DNA of 42,190 nt, taken from positions 1 through 42,190 of the forward strand of contig JALNWO010000003.1 in NCBI GenBank assembly GCA_023230825.1, written 5' to 3'. This DNA comes from Acholeplasmataceae bacterium. Lineage in GTDB: Bacteria; Bacillota_I; Bacilli_A; Acholeplasmatales; Acholeplasmataceae. The translations under genes and the position numbers were made by a program. Of this stretch, positions 25,027 to 33,186 are shown piece after piece; position 1 is the stretch's first letter; every line of letters begins with the position of its first letter. The notes below the pieces were generated by a model. That model saw only the letters and a program-made list of their open reading frames with translations, was not told where the DNA came from and did not search any database.

Positions 25027-25171
25027 GTTTATCTTATCCTATTACTGATAAATCATTAAAAAGGGGAAAACGATCAAAAAATGGGCCACAACCTTCAAAA
25101 ACGCCCCTTTTTTCGCATACATTTCCCATTTTGGCCCTCGTAACAAGCAAAAAATGGGATTCCGAACTTCT

Positions 25172-25204
25172 ACGCCTGTTACTGAGGCAGAGCGTTTTTT
25201 TTTT
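25172..25204 (+). terminator. Possible rho-independent terminator
   Basis: ACGCCTG pairs with CAG-A-GCGT around a 9-base loop and runs into ten T on the plus strand. No plus-strand gene ends nearby, so it may block rightward transcripts from entering the primase region, or act as a barrier near an origin. Confidence 0.5.
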
Positions 25205-25305
25205 CCTCTTTTCCCTACCCCCCATTTATCCCTTATAAATCAATCATTTATCTTAAAGTGAGATTAAAGAGATAATGAGATTATATAAATATATATATTA
25301 TTAAA

Positions 25306-25369
25306 GGGGTATAGGGGGGGGGTCTGGGGGGATATACCCCCGCCCCCGCACCACCCCTGCCCCCGCCCC
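25306..25369. repeat. Back-to-back G-tract and C-tract block
   Basis: The plus strand has three long G-runs (4, 9 and 6). The following C-runs (5, 5, 4, 5, 4) make the minus strand G-rich. Both strands could form quadruplexes. The element GGGGTATA-G-run-TC resembles the G-run block at 22324-22340 (GGGGGTATGGGGGGGTC). Confidence 0.7.
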
Positions 25370-25506
25370 TAATCGCTCTGCCTCGCTGCCTCTTTGCGCT
25401 AACCCCATGATATTAAAGGGAAAAGGTTGAGATATAGCCCTGCCTAACGCCCTTCCCTCTTTCCTCTTTCCCCATTTCCCCCAGTCCGCCGCCCTATACA
25501 TTGTGG

Positions 25507-27897
25507 TCAGCTCAACTTCATGTAAGCGCCAGGGATATACCCCAGTCCCGTCAGGCCGTACTGCCCTTTCATCTGAACCTTACTCACTTCCTCAAGCATT
25601 CCCGATTCCACCATTTCGTTGATCGTTTCCCGCATGGCTCGGGTGGAGCCCCTCGGGTCTGATCGGAATGGCTGCCGCCCTTTCAAGTATTGCGTTAGGA
25701 AGTTTCGCGGAATGATCGGGGTGCCTTCGAGTTTGGCCGGGAAGCGGTAGGCGTTTCGCAGCAGCCTGGCTTCTTCCCGGTCGGCCGATAGGACGCGTTG
25801 TATAGCCTCGGTTACTACTTCGGCCCCGCGGTTCTCGCCCGAATTAAGGTTCTCGCCGACCTCGCCTGACCGGAACTTGGAAGCCATAGCGTCGACTTCG
25901 GTTTTGACAAAATTGATAGCCCATTGGGCCAGCTCTTTGGTGACCACAGGTTCGTAGTAATTCACCCCGACCGCCAGCAGCCCTGCCAGCTTCAAAGCCT
26001 TTAGGTGAGCTCGGTTGAGAATCTGCCGTAACGGGCCATCGGGCATACCATGAAACATGTGGTCAATATCATCATTGAACCCGCGTAAAAGTTTGGCCCC
26101 TTCAGCGTCTTGCTTAACGCCTATGGCTTTGACGGCCCCCTGGACTCCGTGCATGGTTGCCATGTTCAGTAGATCGGCCAGTTTGCGAATAAGGGCTTCA
26201 GGGGGCGCGAAACCGGCGTTCTCGTTTAGGGTCGGGCGATCACCCTTATATTCAATTAGCATCAATCGCGGTATGAACCCGTCCATAATCGAATCCTCGT
26301 CTAACGCCCGGTAGAACTCCTCGGGTGTTGATTCGCCTATGAATGTCAGGTTAGGGGCTTGAACGATTCCCGTGTTCTTTTCCTTGTCCGCGTAGACCGA
26401 AGGCTTCAGGACAGAGGTGATGCCCGACTTGTTGTAGATATCCAGCAGTACCCGTTTGAGGGTATGCTGCGCATCGCCTGGCTTGGCTTTAGTCATGGCT
26501 TGCAGGGTTAGGCCGAACTCACCCCATACCGACACGAAGCAGGGTTTATCGGGTAGCATGCGTAAGAGTGCTTGACCTGATGCGATGACGGCTGGCCCCT
26601 GAAAATCAAATGCGTTCGGGCATTGGTGGGCTGCCGCGCTGAACAGGGCGTCTATACCCTTACTGACCTGTTCCTTCCCGGTTCCAGTCTTGGCCGTGAG
26701 TACCACGTATTGGTTTAGCCCAACTCCGCTAATATTGAACGCCCGGCCAGCGATGCCCGCCATCATTCCCACGGCTGCTGCTAGGGCGATTTCTGCTGCG
26801 GGCCGGTTGGCTGATGAATAAATGTACTCCGCAATATCACCGATCAAGCCAGGGACGCGCGGCATGCCGGCGACCTTTTCTGGTAGGTGCGGGGCGGCCG
26901 TTTCATCCGGGGCCGGGGCCATTGAATGATCGACCGTAAAATTAAAAGGGAATGAAGCCCCATTCCCGGCCGCTGGGGATTCATTGGCAGAAAGTGAGCG
27001 CGGGCCAGGAATTGGCATTATGGAAGCCCTCAATTCGTCCAGGCTCGGTATCTCAACCAGGGGGAGTTGCTTGGCTCTTATCCCTAGCAAGGTCTCGTTG
27101 AGTAGATACTTGTCGTTCTTAACGGCCTTTTCACGTTTACCTAAGCCCGACTTTCTAAACAGGCGTAAGCATTGCACATCTGAGTCAGAGTAGAACGCAA
27201 TCATACTCATAAGGGCAAGGTCGGCTTCAGACTGGGAAGGGTACCCCATTTCCTGCCATTTTCCTGACCACAAGGCTTGGAACTTATCACCGTTGTCGGC
27301 CCACCAGGCCATTTCCATAACCTGATCGTCGGTTAGGCGTTCGGGCTGATCTACACGTACAAAGCCAGAGGCCGGTTTTACCGCATCATTGGTTTCGAGT
27401 TGTTCCCACAACCACGTGGTCAATTCTTGCCTGGGGTGAATGACGGTATATGGTTCGATTACCTGCCCGGTCATAATCATGAACCGATCTTGGCAGTATA
27501 TTTCAACCCCTTCACGCCTACGACCTTGGCCTTCAGGTAAGGTACCCTTAACCACAATATGCACCCCACGCCCTGAAACCGAAACTTCGGCGTATGAGTT
27601 GGCTTCTTCAGTTAGGCGCTTGTACCATTCCAAAGTTGCCGCGCTGGCGGGACGTTCGGGTTTATTATCAAGATCGATGATCGTATACGGATCGTCGGGG
27701 GATAGCATGTACCCTATCGATAGACCCGAAGCCACCGCTTCTTCAAAGGTACCCCATGTTTTAGGATCAGACGGGTCGGCCCAGTAGCCCTTAGTGGGGT
27801 TCATCGGGCGCTTATTGTCTGGGTCATCCTTAGTTGTTACTCGACAGACGCACCACTGGCGTCGAACACGTAGTTCTTTTGGAATGCGTGAGTACAT
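25507..27897 (-). CDS. Primase-helicase (prim-pol plus DUF3987-like helicase)
   Basis: 796 residues. The N-terminal prim-pol has IDLDN (catalytic aspartates at 75 and 77), VSGRGVHIVVKG (107-118) and VEIYCQDRFMIMTGQ. Residues about 205-255 (FQALWSGKW...YPSQSEADLALMSMIAFY...LFRKSGLGKREK) match the module found in NrS-1-type primases. The C-terminal helicase has a Walker A TAKTGTGKEQ near 401-410 and SVWGEFG/FIGESTPEEF. It would start and unwind at replication forks. It is three bases from the Cro-like gene upstream and both are read leftward. TGTGGTCA overlaps its stop codon. Confidence 0.88.
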   Translation of the reverse strand: MYSRIPKELRVRRQWCVCRVTTKDDPDNKRPMNPTKGYWADPSDPKTWGTFEEAVASGLSIGYMLSPDDPYTIIDLDNKPERPASAATLEWYKRLTEEANSYAEVSVSGRGVHIVVKGTLPEGQGRRREGVEIYCQDRFMIMTGQVIEPYTVIHPRQELTTWLWEQLETNDAVKPASGFVRVDQPERLTDDQVMEMAWWADNGDKFQALWSGKWQEMGYPSQSEADLALMSMIAFYSDSDVQCLRLFRKSGLGKREKAVKNDKYLLNETLLGIRAKQLPLVEIPSLDELRASIMPIPGPRSLSANESPAAGNGASFPFNFTVDHSMAPAPDETAAPHLPEKVAGMPRVPGLIGDIAEYIYSSANRPAAEIALAAAVGMMAGIAGRAFNISGVGLNQYVVLTAKTGTGKEQVSKGIDALFSAAAHQCPNAFDFQGPAVIASGQALLRMLPDKPCFVSVWGEFGLTLQAMTKAKPGDAQHTLKRVLLDIYNKSGITSVLKPSVYADKEKNTGIVQAPNLTFIGESTPEEFYRALDEDSIMDGFIPRLMLIEYKGDRPTLNENAGFAPPEALIRKLADLLNMATMHGVQGAVKAIGVKQDAEGAKLLRGFNDDIDHMFHGMPDGPLRQILNRAHLKALKLAGLLAVGVNYYEPVVTKELAQWAINFVKTEVDAMASKFRSGEVGENLNSGENRGAEVVTEAIQRVLSADREEARLLRNAYRFPAKLEGTPIIPRNFLTQYLKGRQPFRSDPRGSTRAMRETINEMVESGMLEEVSKVQMKGQYGLTGLGYIPGAYMKLS

Positions 27898-27900
27898 AAG

Positions 27901-28110
27901 TTAAATATCCAGTTGCTTACCCGATAAAAATTCGTAAAGGCGTTCGACCTTATCTACCGAGGGATTACGAATATGTCCGCGTTTACCCAGGCCATATTTA
28001 ATGGACATTAGCCAACTGTGGTTAACATGAGCCCCTACGCATATTTCTGGAATGGTTTTGTCGGTCTGCTCAAGCAGCTCAAGAGTTCGGTTCCATAACT
28101 TCGAAGACAT
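27901..28110 (-). CDS. Cro/CI-like helix-turn-helix regulator
   Basis: 69 residues. The order TIPEICVGAHVNHSWLMSIKYG gives a compact helix-turn-helix (residues about 19-40), followed by a NPSVDKVERLYEFLSG helix typical of Cro-like repressors. It is the first gene of the leftward unit with the primase and is divergent from the rightward early genes at 28256. It probably controls the divergent promoters between them. No integrase accompanies it, so a lysogeny role is not implied. Confidence 0.8.
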   Translation of the reverse strand: MSSKLWNRTLELLEQTDKTIPEICVGAHVNHSWLMSIKYGLGKRGHIRNPSVDKVERLYEFLSGKQLDI

Positions 28111-28145
28111 GATAAGCCCTTATACATTGAGACGATGAAGGCCTC

Positions 28146-28173
28146 ATTATAATAGAAATAATCAATCGATCAA
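28146..28173 (-). promoter_or_regulatory. Leftward promoter for the Cro-like gene
   Basis: On the minus strand, TTGATC, 16 bases and TATAAT. It faces the rightward promoter at 28188, and the sequence between contains ATCAATCGATCAAT, an imperfect palindrome that may be the operator. Confidence 0.6.
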
Positions 28174-28187
28174 TATAAAAATTACTC

Positions 28188-28216
28188 TTGACTTCTCACT
28201 AGGCCTGGGTTAATAT
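28188..28216 (+). promoter_or_regulatory. Rightward early promoter
   Basis: TTGACT, 17 bases and TAATAT, about 40 bases upstream of the 28256 start. The same TTGACT-17-TAATAT form occurs at 37179-37207. Confidence 0.7.
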
Positions 28217-28255
28217 TGAGTCATGGATAACGAAACACCGAAAGGGGCTAACTGA

Positions 28256-28414
28256 ATGGAACAAACCTACCGCGTTGGAATTCATATCGATGGGCAGTTA
28301 GAAGTTTTCTACGTCCTGGCTGAAAACCAACGCGATGCAAAAGAAAAAGTGATCGAATATTGCAAAGATCATCGACTGGACTACGGTAAGATTAACTTCG
28401 TACAACAAAAGTAA
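28256..28414 (+). CDS. Small protein, unknown
   Basis: 52 residues, MEQTYRVGIHIDGQLEVFYV... ending KINFVQQK, too short for many gene finders. It has a good AAAGGGGC ribosome site and lies directly behind a promoter. Ten bases separate it from the DUF2786 gene. A short alpha-beta fold is likely. Confidence 0.75.
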   Translation: MEQTYRVGIHIDGQLEVFYVLAENQRDAKEKVIEYCKDHRLDYGKINFVQQK

Positions 28415-28424
28415 GGGGAATGAA

Positions 28425-29141
28425 ATGACTGAAGAAAAAATCGTCAATCGGATTCGCAAAATGCTGGCCTTGGCGAGCGACAATGCAGCCAGTGAGGGTG
28501 AGCGGGATAACGCCCTGCGGATGGCCTATAACCTCATGGCCAAATACAATATCGACCAGTCCAAAGTTGAATCGGTCGAGGAACAAGAACGTCGAGTAAA
28601 TTACGATATCACTGGATGGTCGATGTTATGGGCGGTCCACATTCATAACGTCATCGCTCCGCTATTCTTCTGCAAGTACTACCGAGGCCGTAAGATCAAC
28701 GGGACGAAGCTGGAACATCATTTCGTTGGAAAAGAATCGAACGCCGTAACGGCTTCATATATGGCCACATTTATCGTCACATCGGTTCTGAAGGAAGGCC
28801 GGGCCAACGGTTGGCATAACCTGTCCGCTGAAATGCGTTCATTCGGCCTGGGAGTGGTTCACAAGCTGCAGGAACGAGTAACGGAAATTAGGAAAGCCGC
28901 CGAGCAAGATAGCGCCGGCGAACCTGGAACCGCTATAGTTCTAGCCTCGCTCTACAAAACAGAACTTGAAGCCAATTTGGCTTTCCTCAACAATGAGGGC
29001 ATTGGTCTTAAAAAGGCCGGCCATCGCGGACGAGCGGCTAACAATATCGGAGCTTATCAAGCCGGACAAGAGTTCGGGGGTTCTATTAACCTTAATCGAC
29101 AAGTATCGGCCTCAGGCGGTCACCTTCAAATCGGAAATTAA
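28425..29141 (+). CDS. DUF2786 protein
   Basis: 238 residues. Residues 4-43 (EKIVNRIRKMLALASDNAASEGERDNALRMAYNLMAKYNID) are the DUF2786 signature. The rest includes HIHNVIAPLFFCKYYRGR and SYMATFIVTSVLKEGRANGW. The family is widespread in phages and mobile elements but has no assigned biochemical role. It sits at the head of the early rightward operon. The stop codon overlaps a TAACCACA motif copy. Confidence 0.85.
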   Translation: MTEEKIVNRIRKMLALASDNAASEGERDNALRMAYNLMAKYNIDQSKVESVEEQERRVNYDITGWSMLWAVHIHNVIAPLFFCKYYRGRKINGTKLEHHFVGKESNAVTASYMATFIVTSVLKEGRANGWHNLSAEMRSFGLGVVHKLQERVTEIRKAAEQDSAGEPGTAIVLASLYKTELEANLAFLNNEGIGLKKAGHRGRAANNIGAYQAGQEFGGSINLNRQVSASGGHLQIGN

Positions 29142-29184
29142 CCACAATTTGGGCTGGCTCCGGCCGGCCCTATAGGGGAACATT

Positions 29185-29328
29185 ATGGAAATTCTACTTC
29201 TTATCGTCGGAATCCTCCTGGCCATCGTTTTATCGGTTCTATGGATTGTGCTCCCAATTGTGGTTATTAGCATGAACCGCAAGCTAGATCGAATGATAGA
29301 CTTATTAAGCCTGGCGGTCCGCAAATGA
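29185..29328 (+). CDS. Small membrane protein
   Basis: 47 residues, MEILLLIVGILLAIVLSVLW..., with one or two hydrophobic segments and a basic end. The ribosome site is TAGGGGAACATT. It forms an ATGA overlap with the next gene. Function unknown. Confidence 0.7.
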   Translation: MEILLLIVGILLAIVLSVLWIVLPIVVISMNRKLDRMIDLLSLAVRK

Positions 29329-29474
29329 GTCGGCGTAAAATAAAGGCTGGCCCAATGAGAGTTCTAACCCAATTATCTAATTATCAATGGGCCTGGATCA
29401 CATTAGAACAATTTACGGATCAGGAAATTGTCATATTGAAGGAAGACGGGTACTATGTACCGGTCAAATTTTAA
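29325..29474 (+). CDS. Small protein, unknown
   Basis: 49 residues, MSRRKIKAGPMRVLTQLSNYQ... ending YYVPVKF, in an ATGA overlap with the upstream membrane protein and followed within ten bases by the next start. Basic N-terminus, mixed remainder. Confidence 0.65.
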   Translation: MSRRKIKAGPMRVLTQLSNYQWAWITLEQFTDQEIVILKEDGYYVPVKF

Positions 29475-29484
29475 GGGGATAGGT

Positions 29485-29733
29485 ATGAGTCCACATGAAT
29501 ATAGCAGCCAAGTATGGCGCGAACATTGCGAAAAAGTGCGCCAAATTGAACAAGCTCGACGGCGAGCCGAGCGCGGGACGACTAAAATTGGCGCCCACTA
29601 TGTTCCACCACCCAGCCCAGTTCATCCAGTAATAGAGGTCTACGGGGCTGGAAAGCGCCCCTCACGTTTAAATCAGATTGGCCTTGGCATCCTTATGGCC
29701 TTGGCATTCCTTAGCCTGGGGTGGGTGTTATGA
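29485..29733 (+). CDS. Small protein with C-terminal membrane segment
   Basis: 82 residues from the ATG at 29485 behind AAGGGGATAGGT. The first part is basic and charged (REHCEKVRQIEQARRRAERG), the middle proline-rich, and the end a membrane segment (IGLGILMALAFLSLGWVL). It is likely anchored in the inner membrane with its N-terminus in the cytoplasm. Confidence 0.7.
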   Translation: MSPHEYSSQVWREHCEKVRQIEQARRRAERGTTKIGAHYVPPPSPVHPVIEVYGAGKRPSRLNQIGLGILMALAFLSLGWVL

Positions 29734-30029
29734 CAGATGCTCTTGAAATGGTACTCAGGATTAAAAAGGAACATGGTCCGGAAGTGGCTCAGGCCGTGGG
29801 GCTAGGCGCTAGTTGGGCGACTTTATTCTTGGTTCTGGTTGAACATATGCCAGATGATGAATTTAAAGTTGACGTCTTAACCGCCCTGGAAAAAGAAATA
29901 GACACTACTATGGGGCTGATTGTCAAAATATTAGGGGCAAATCCTGGCGTTTTTACTGAGTTAGTGTCTCTATTGATGGCAGCCAACGAAGCCGACATGA
30001 TAAGAAAACGAGGTGATACAAAACATTAA
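29730..30029 (+). CDS. Small helical protein, unknown
   Basis: 99 residues from the ATG in an ATGA overlap with the previous gene; an upstream GTG is less likely. MTDALEMVLRIKKEHGPEVAQ... with mostly helical segments. No motif found. Confidence 0.7.
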   Translation: MTDALEMVLRIKKEHGPEVAQAVGLGASWATLFLVLVEHMPDDEFKVDVLTALEKEIDTTMGLIVKILGANPGVFTELVSLLMAANEADMIRKRGDTKH

Positions 30030-30030
30030 C

Positions 30031-30059
30031 TTGATATTTCATCTTGATTATTGTAAAAT
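30031..30059 (+). promoter_or_regulatory. Sigma70-type promoter
   Basis: TTGATA, 17 bases and TAAAAT, 33 bases upstream of the 30092 start, directly after the previous stop. Confidence 0.65.
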
Positions 30060-30091
30060 ATTCACATACGCCAATTTTAAGGGGAATCAAA

Positions 30092-30550
30092 ATGAGCAAC
30101 ATTAAACGAAATTTCACTCCTGACGCCGAGTTCAACCGGGATAGCGCCGAGTGGATGGAATTGACCGCCAAAATGGCTGCCGATAAGGCGCGTGAAATTG
30201 AACTGCGAAATCGCCTCATTTCCAAAGTCTATAAGAATGGGGTTGTACCGGTGGGCACAAACAATGTCTTGCTGCCGGAAGGGTGGGTGCTGAAGGTGAA
30301 TGGCAAAGTCAATTATAGGGTAGAGGAAGATGCGGTAGAGGCTACCAAAGGATTGATTGCGGAAAAGGTGGCGGCTGGTGAAATAACCGAATTTTCATTC
30401 GACGATATTGTGAAATATAAGCCTGACCTATCCCTGTCGGGATGGAATGGGCTTACCGAAGAACAGAAACATTTGATCCGAAATTGCGTCACCGAACGCC
30501 CAGGGCAAGCGTCTATCGAAATTACTAAACCTAAGCGGGCCATCCGTTAA
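30092..30550 (+). CDS. Early protein, unknown
   Basis: 152 residues from the ATG at 30092 after AAGGGGAATCAAA. MSNIKRNFTPDAEFNRDSAEWMEL... includes a possible small beta domain (GVVPVGTNNVLLPEGWVLKVNGKVNYRV). It precedes the recombination genes in the operon and may belong to replication, but no family is recognised. Confidence 0.7.
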   Translation: MSNIKRNFTPDAEFNRDSAEWMELTAKMAADKAREIELRNRLISKVYKNGVVPVGTNNVLLPEGWVLKVNGKVNYRVEEDAVEATKGLIAEKVAAGEITEFSFDDIVKYKPDLSLSGWNGLTEEQKHLIRNCVTERPGQASIEITKPKRAIR

Positions 30551-30567
30551 TCTCAGGAGGAATAGGC

Positions 30568-30825
30568 ATGGCGACGACACGTGATATTCTTAACCGTGAC
30601 AATTGGGAAATGTTCCGATTGTTTCTTATCGCCCATGGTTGGGTAAACGACCATGTTGATGATCAAATGAATCCATATGTTATCTTGCGTATGAGGCATC
30701 CCCAATGGGATGATCCGATCATCCTGCATCGCAACGACCGTGATGACCGAGTGACAGCTCATGGAGTAGGGTACCATTGGGCGATGCTTTTTAAAACAAA
30801 GATACACCTTAATGCCCGACGCTGA
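30568..30825 (+). CDS. Small protein, unknown
   Basis: 85 residues, MATTRDILNRDNWEMFRLFL..., with an AGGAGG ribosome site. It contains many His, Trp and Asp residues. No motif found. Confidence 0.65.
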   Translation: MATTRDILNRDNWEMFRLFLIAHGWVNDHVDDQMNPYVILRMRHPQWDDPIILHRNDRDDRVTAHGVGYHWAMLFKTKIHLNARR

Positions 30826-30867
30826 CGCAAATTGGGATAAAATAGAGGTTTCATCGTAAGGATAGAT

Positions 30868-31551
30868 ATGTCTGTTCAATGGAGCAACACCAATAAGGCC
30901 GACCTAGATGGTCTGAATATAATGGTCTATGGGCCACCAGGGGTTGGAAAAACCCGTCTTATTTCCACTCTACCTGCTCCATTGATCATCAGTTCTGAGC
31001 GGGGAAACCTCACCTTAAAAGGATTTGATATTCCGGTAGCCTATATTCAAAACGGCCAAGACCTGAAAACAGTATATGACTTTTTGAAAAGCGACGGTGG
31101 TAAAACAATAAAGTCAGTGGCTCTGGATTCGGTATCTGATATCGCTGAAACAATGTTGGGTATTGCCAAGCGATCCAATAATGATGTTCGTCAGGCCTAT
31201 GGGCAGATTGCCGAACTGATCATAGATTGGATGAAGAAGTTTCGCGATTTACCCCACGTACATAAATACTTCGTGGCACAGATGGCCCCGTTCAAGGACG
31301 AAGTAACCGGCCAAATTAAATGGGGGCCGGACTTTCCAGGGAAACAAATTGGTAAATCGGCCCCATATATATTTGACCTACTCTTGAGGGCCGGAGTGCA
31401 CGTTGATGAAAAAGGTGAGCGGACATATTATCTTCAAACCAAGGCCGATCAATTTTATGACGCCAAGGACCGGTCAGACGCACTCGACGCTTACGAACAG
31501 TCTGATTTTAACATCATCCTCAACAAAGTAGCAGGAGTTAAGCAACCATGA
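30868..31551 (+). CDS. Sak4-like RecA-type recombinase (AAA_24)
   Basis: 227 residues. Walker A is YGPPGVGKTR (21-30) and the Walker B-like strand is SVALDSVSDI near 86-95. Later comes KYFVAQMAPFKDEVTGQIKWGPDFPGK. This is the pattern of Sak4 and related phage RecA-fold proteins, which anneal single strands. It is coupled to a DUF669 gene in an ATGA overlap; in phage HK620 the cognate SSB stimulates the Sak4 annealing activity, so the pairing is meaningful. Confidence 0.85.
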   Translation: MSVQWSNTNKADLDGLNIMVYGPPGVGKTRLISTLPAPLIISSERGNLTLKGFDIPVAYIQNGQDLKTVYDFLKSDGGKTIKSVALDSVSDIAETMLGIAKRSNNDVRQAYGQIAELIIDWMKKFRDLPHVHKYFVAQMAPFKDEVTGQIKWGPDFPGKQIGKSAPYIFDLLLRAGVHVDEKGERTYYLQTKADQFYDAKDRSDALDAYEQSDFNIILNKVAGVKQP

Positions 31552-32216
31552 GTACATTTTCCCTACCAATGACTTGGACCGCCAACCCGGATCAGGTGTT
31601 GGGTGATTTCACACCTATTCCAGCGGGGTGGTACCCCGGGTCCATCGTTGAAATGGAATACAAACCGAAGAAGGATAAACCTGACGAAGGTTACCTTCAA
31701 CTGACTGTGGAAATTGACGAAGGTGACCACAAGGGTCGCCAGCTTTTTGACAACCTGAATATGTGGGACCAAAGCGAAAAGGCCCAACAATACGTTCAGC
31801 GAAAGGTCAATACTCTTTGCATGTCGACTGGTCAACACCAGATCACGGACTTGAATCAGCTGATGAATAACCGGCTCTTGATCCAAGTGAAACTGCGGGA
31901 AGCCCGCGAAGTGGTGGATGAAAACACCGGGGAAACCAAGAAATACGACGCCCAAAATCAAATTAGCAACTACAAAGCCATCCCCACAGGTGGCGCTGCG
32001 ACTCCACCTGCTACCCAAGCTCAACCGACCCAACCGCCTCAGACTCAATCGGCCCCGGCCCAATCCGGGCCTCCTGCAACACCGACTCCACCCCCGGCCC
32101 AGCAAACCGCGCCGGCCCAGCCGCCGGCACAGACTCAGGCCCAAGCTGCACCCGCTCAAACTCCACCCCCAGCCGCCGCGACCGGATCAGTCCCACCTTG
32201 GCTCCAAGGTAAGTAA
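31548..32216 (+). CDS. DUF669-type single-strand DNA-binding protein
   Basis: 222 residues. Residues 1-145 match the DUF669 form (FTPIPAGWYPGSIVEMEYKPKKD, GDHKGRQLFDNLNMWDQSEKAQQYVQRK). The C-terminal 70 residues are a Pro/Gln/Ala low-complexity tail ending VPPWLQGK. This tail lacks the acidic tip normal in bacterial SSB. Partner of the Sak4-like protein upstream. Confidence 0.82.
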   Translation: MSTFSLPMTWTANPDQVLGDFTPIPAGWYPGSIVEMEYKPKKDKPDEGYLQLTVEIDEGDHKGRQLFDNLNMWDQSEKAQQYVQRKVNTLCMSTGQHQITDLNQLMNNRLLIQVKLREAREVVDENTGETKKYDAQNQISNYKAIPTGGAATPPATQAQPTQPPQTQSAPAQSGPPATPTPPPAQQTAPAQPPAQTQAQAAPAQTPPPAAATGSVPPWLQGK

Positions 32217-32239
32217 GTAGTAAAGCGTTCCCCTTTTTG

Positions 32240-32263
32240 CGGCCCTACGGGGCCGTCTTTTTT
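32240..32263 (+). terminator. Rho-independent terminator
   Basis: CGGCCC, tetraloop TACG and GGGCCG, followed by TCTTTTTT. The loop is a UNCG type. It lies 24 bases after the DUF669 stop and close before the next gene, so that gene may depend on read-through or on a promoter further up. Confidence 0.85.
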
Positions 32264-32280
32264 CCACGGATAACCATAGT

Positions 32281-33186
32281 ATGATCTATTTGGCAACAAA
32301 GACTCTGGATGCCATGGCGGCTGCAATTGAGGTAGACCAAGGGGCGTTATATCGGCGATACTTGGGGGAGGCAATTCACGATGTTACAGATGCCTATGAC
32401 GATAAGCCACCTGGGTTCCGTTCCCACTTCGGTATCTCAACATCGGGCAAACCTTGTTCGCGGGCGCTCTGGTATGACTGGCGGTGGGTTGAGCTAAAGC
32501 GATTTGGTGACCGGATGTTGCGATTATTCAATCGGGGTCACCTGGAAGAAGCCCGATTTGTAGCAATGATTCGCGCGGCAGGAATGACAATCTACCAAGC
32601 CGACGATCAAAAGAAGCAATACAGGGTCAGCCTGCTAGGTGGACATTATGGATCGGCCCTTGATGGTGTGGTCATTGGTGTCCCTGACCTACCTGATCCC
32701 CAAATGCCATGTTTGACGGAGTTCAAGACCCATAATGAAAAGTCATTCAATTATTTGGTAGCCCATGGGTTATTCAAAGCCAAGCATCAACATTATGTCC
32801 AAATGCAACAATGTATGGGATATTATAAGTTGGATGCTGGATTATATTTGGCGGTATGTAAGAATACTGACAGGCTCTACGGTGAACTAATTGGATATGA
32901 TCAGTCCACGGACGAATATTATCAGGACCGGTCTAAACGTATCATTTTCACCCAATCTATACCTGAAAAATTCAGCGAATATCCGGATACATTTGAATGC
33001 AAATTTTGTGACCACAAGATGCGGTGCCACTATGGGCAGGGTGAGGTGGCTCGCAATTGCCGAACGTGCCACCATGGGCGCCCCCTACCGACCGGCGAAT
33101 GGGTTTGTGACCAAACCGGTGAAGTCCTAGATAAATCGGCCCAGGAGGCCGGATGTAATCATTACGTAAAACATCGCGACCTATGA
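32281..33186 (+). CDS. Cas4/RecB-like PD-(D/E)XK nuclease with iron-sulfur cysteines
   Basis: 301 residues. Catalytic residues are D128 (SALDGVV) and E147-x-K149 (CLTEFKTH), with H87 and E89 upstream (NRGHLEEARF). Cysteines C59, C240, C243 and C249 (FECKFCDHKMRC) fit a 4Fe-4S cluster. A further C260, C263, C276 group near the end suggests a second metal site. It is coupled to the helicase. Like phage Cas4-type nucleases it probably resects DNA ends for the annealing recombinase. Confidence 0.85.
   Translation: MIYLATKTLDAMAAAIEVDQGALYRRYLGEAIHDVTDAYDDKPPGFRSHFGISTSGKPCSRALWYDWRWVELKRFGDRMLRLFNRGHLEEARFVAMIRAAGMTIYQADDQKKQYRVSLLGGHYGSALDGVVIGVPDLPDPQMPCLTEFKTHNEKSFNYLVAHGLFKAKHQHYVQMQQCMGYYKLDAGLYLAVCKNTDRLYGELIGYDQSTDEYYQDRSKRIIFTQSIPEKFSEYPDTFECKFCDHKMRCHYGQGEVARNCRTCHHGRPLPTGEWVCDQTGEVLDKSAQEAGCNHYVKHRDL

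Larger units (their letters stand above)
25027..25506. other. Long non-coding gap with AT-rich and G/C-tract elements, candidate origin
   Basis: This 480-base gap lies between primase and nuclease genes and has no credible gene. In order: a possible plus-strand terminator, AT-rich sequence with a run of alternating TA (25279-25304), then plus-strand G-tracts (GGGGTATA, nine G, TC, then TGGGGGG) and at once C-tracts (25337-25369) that give G-tracts on the other strand. An AT-rich unwinding element beside quadruplex-prone tracts and next to a primase is a plausible replication origin. This is inference. Confidence 0.5.

Noticed and set aside
24577..28110. Lysogeny module
   Set aside because: A Cro-like gene is present but no integrase, CI-type repressor with cleavage domain or attachment site is visible.
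31563..32159. Minus-strand frame of 198 codons
   Set aside because: Opposite the DUF669 gene; the Arg/Leu/Gly-rich part is the complement of the Pro/Gln tail.
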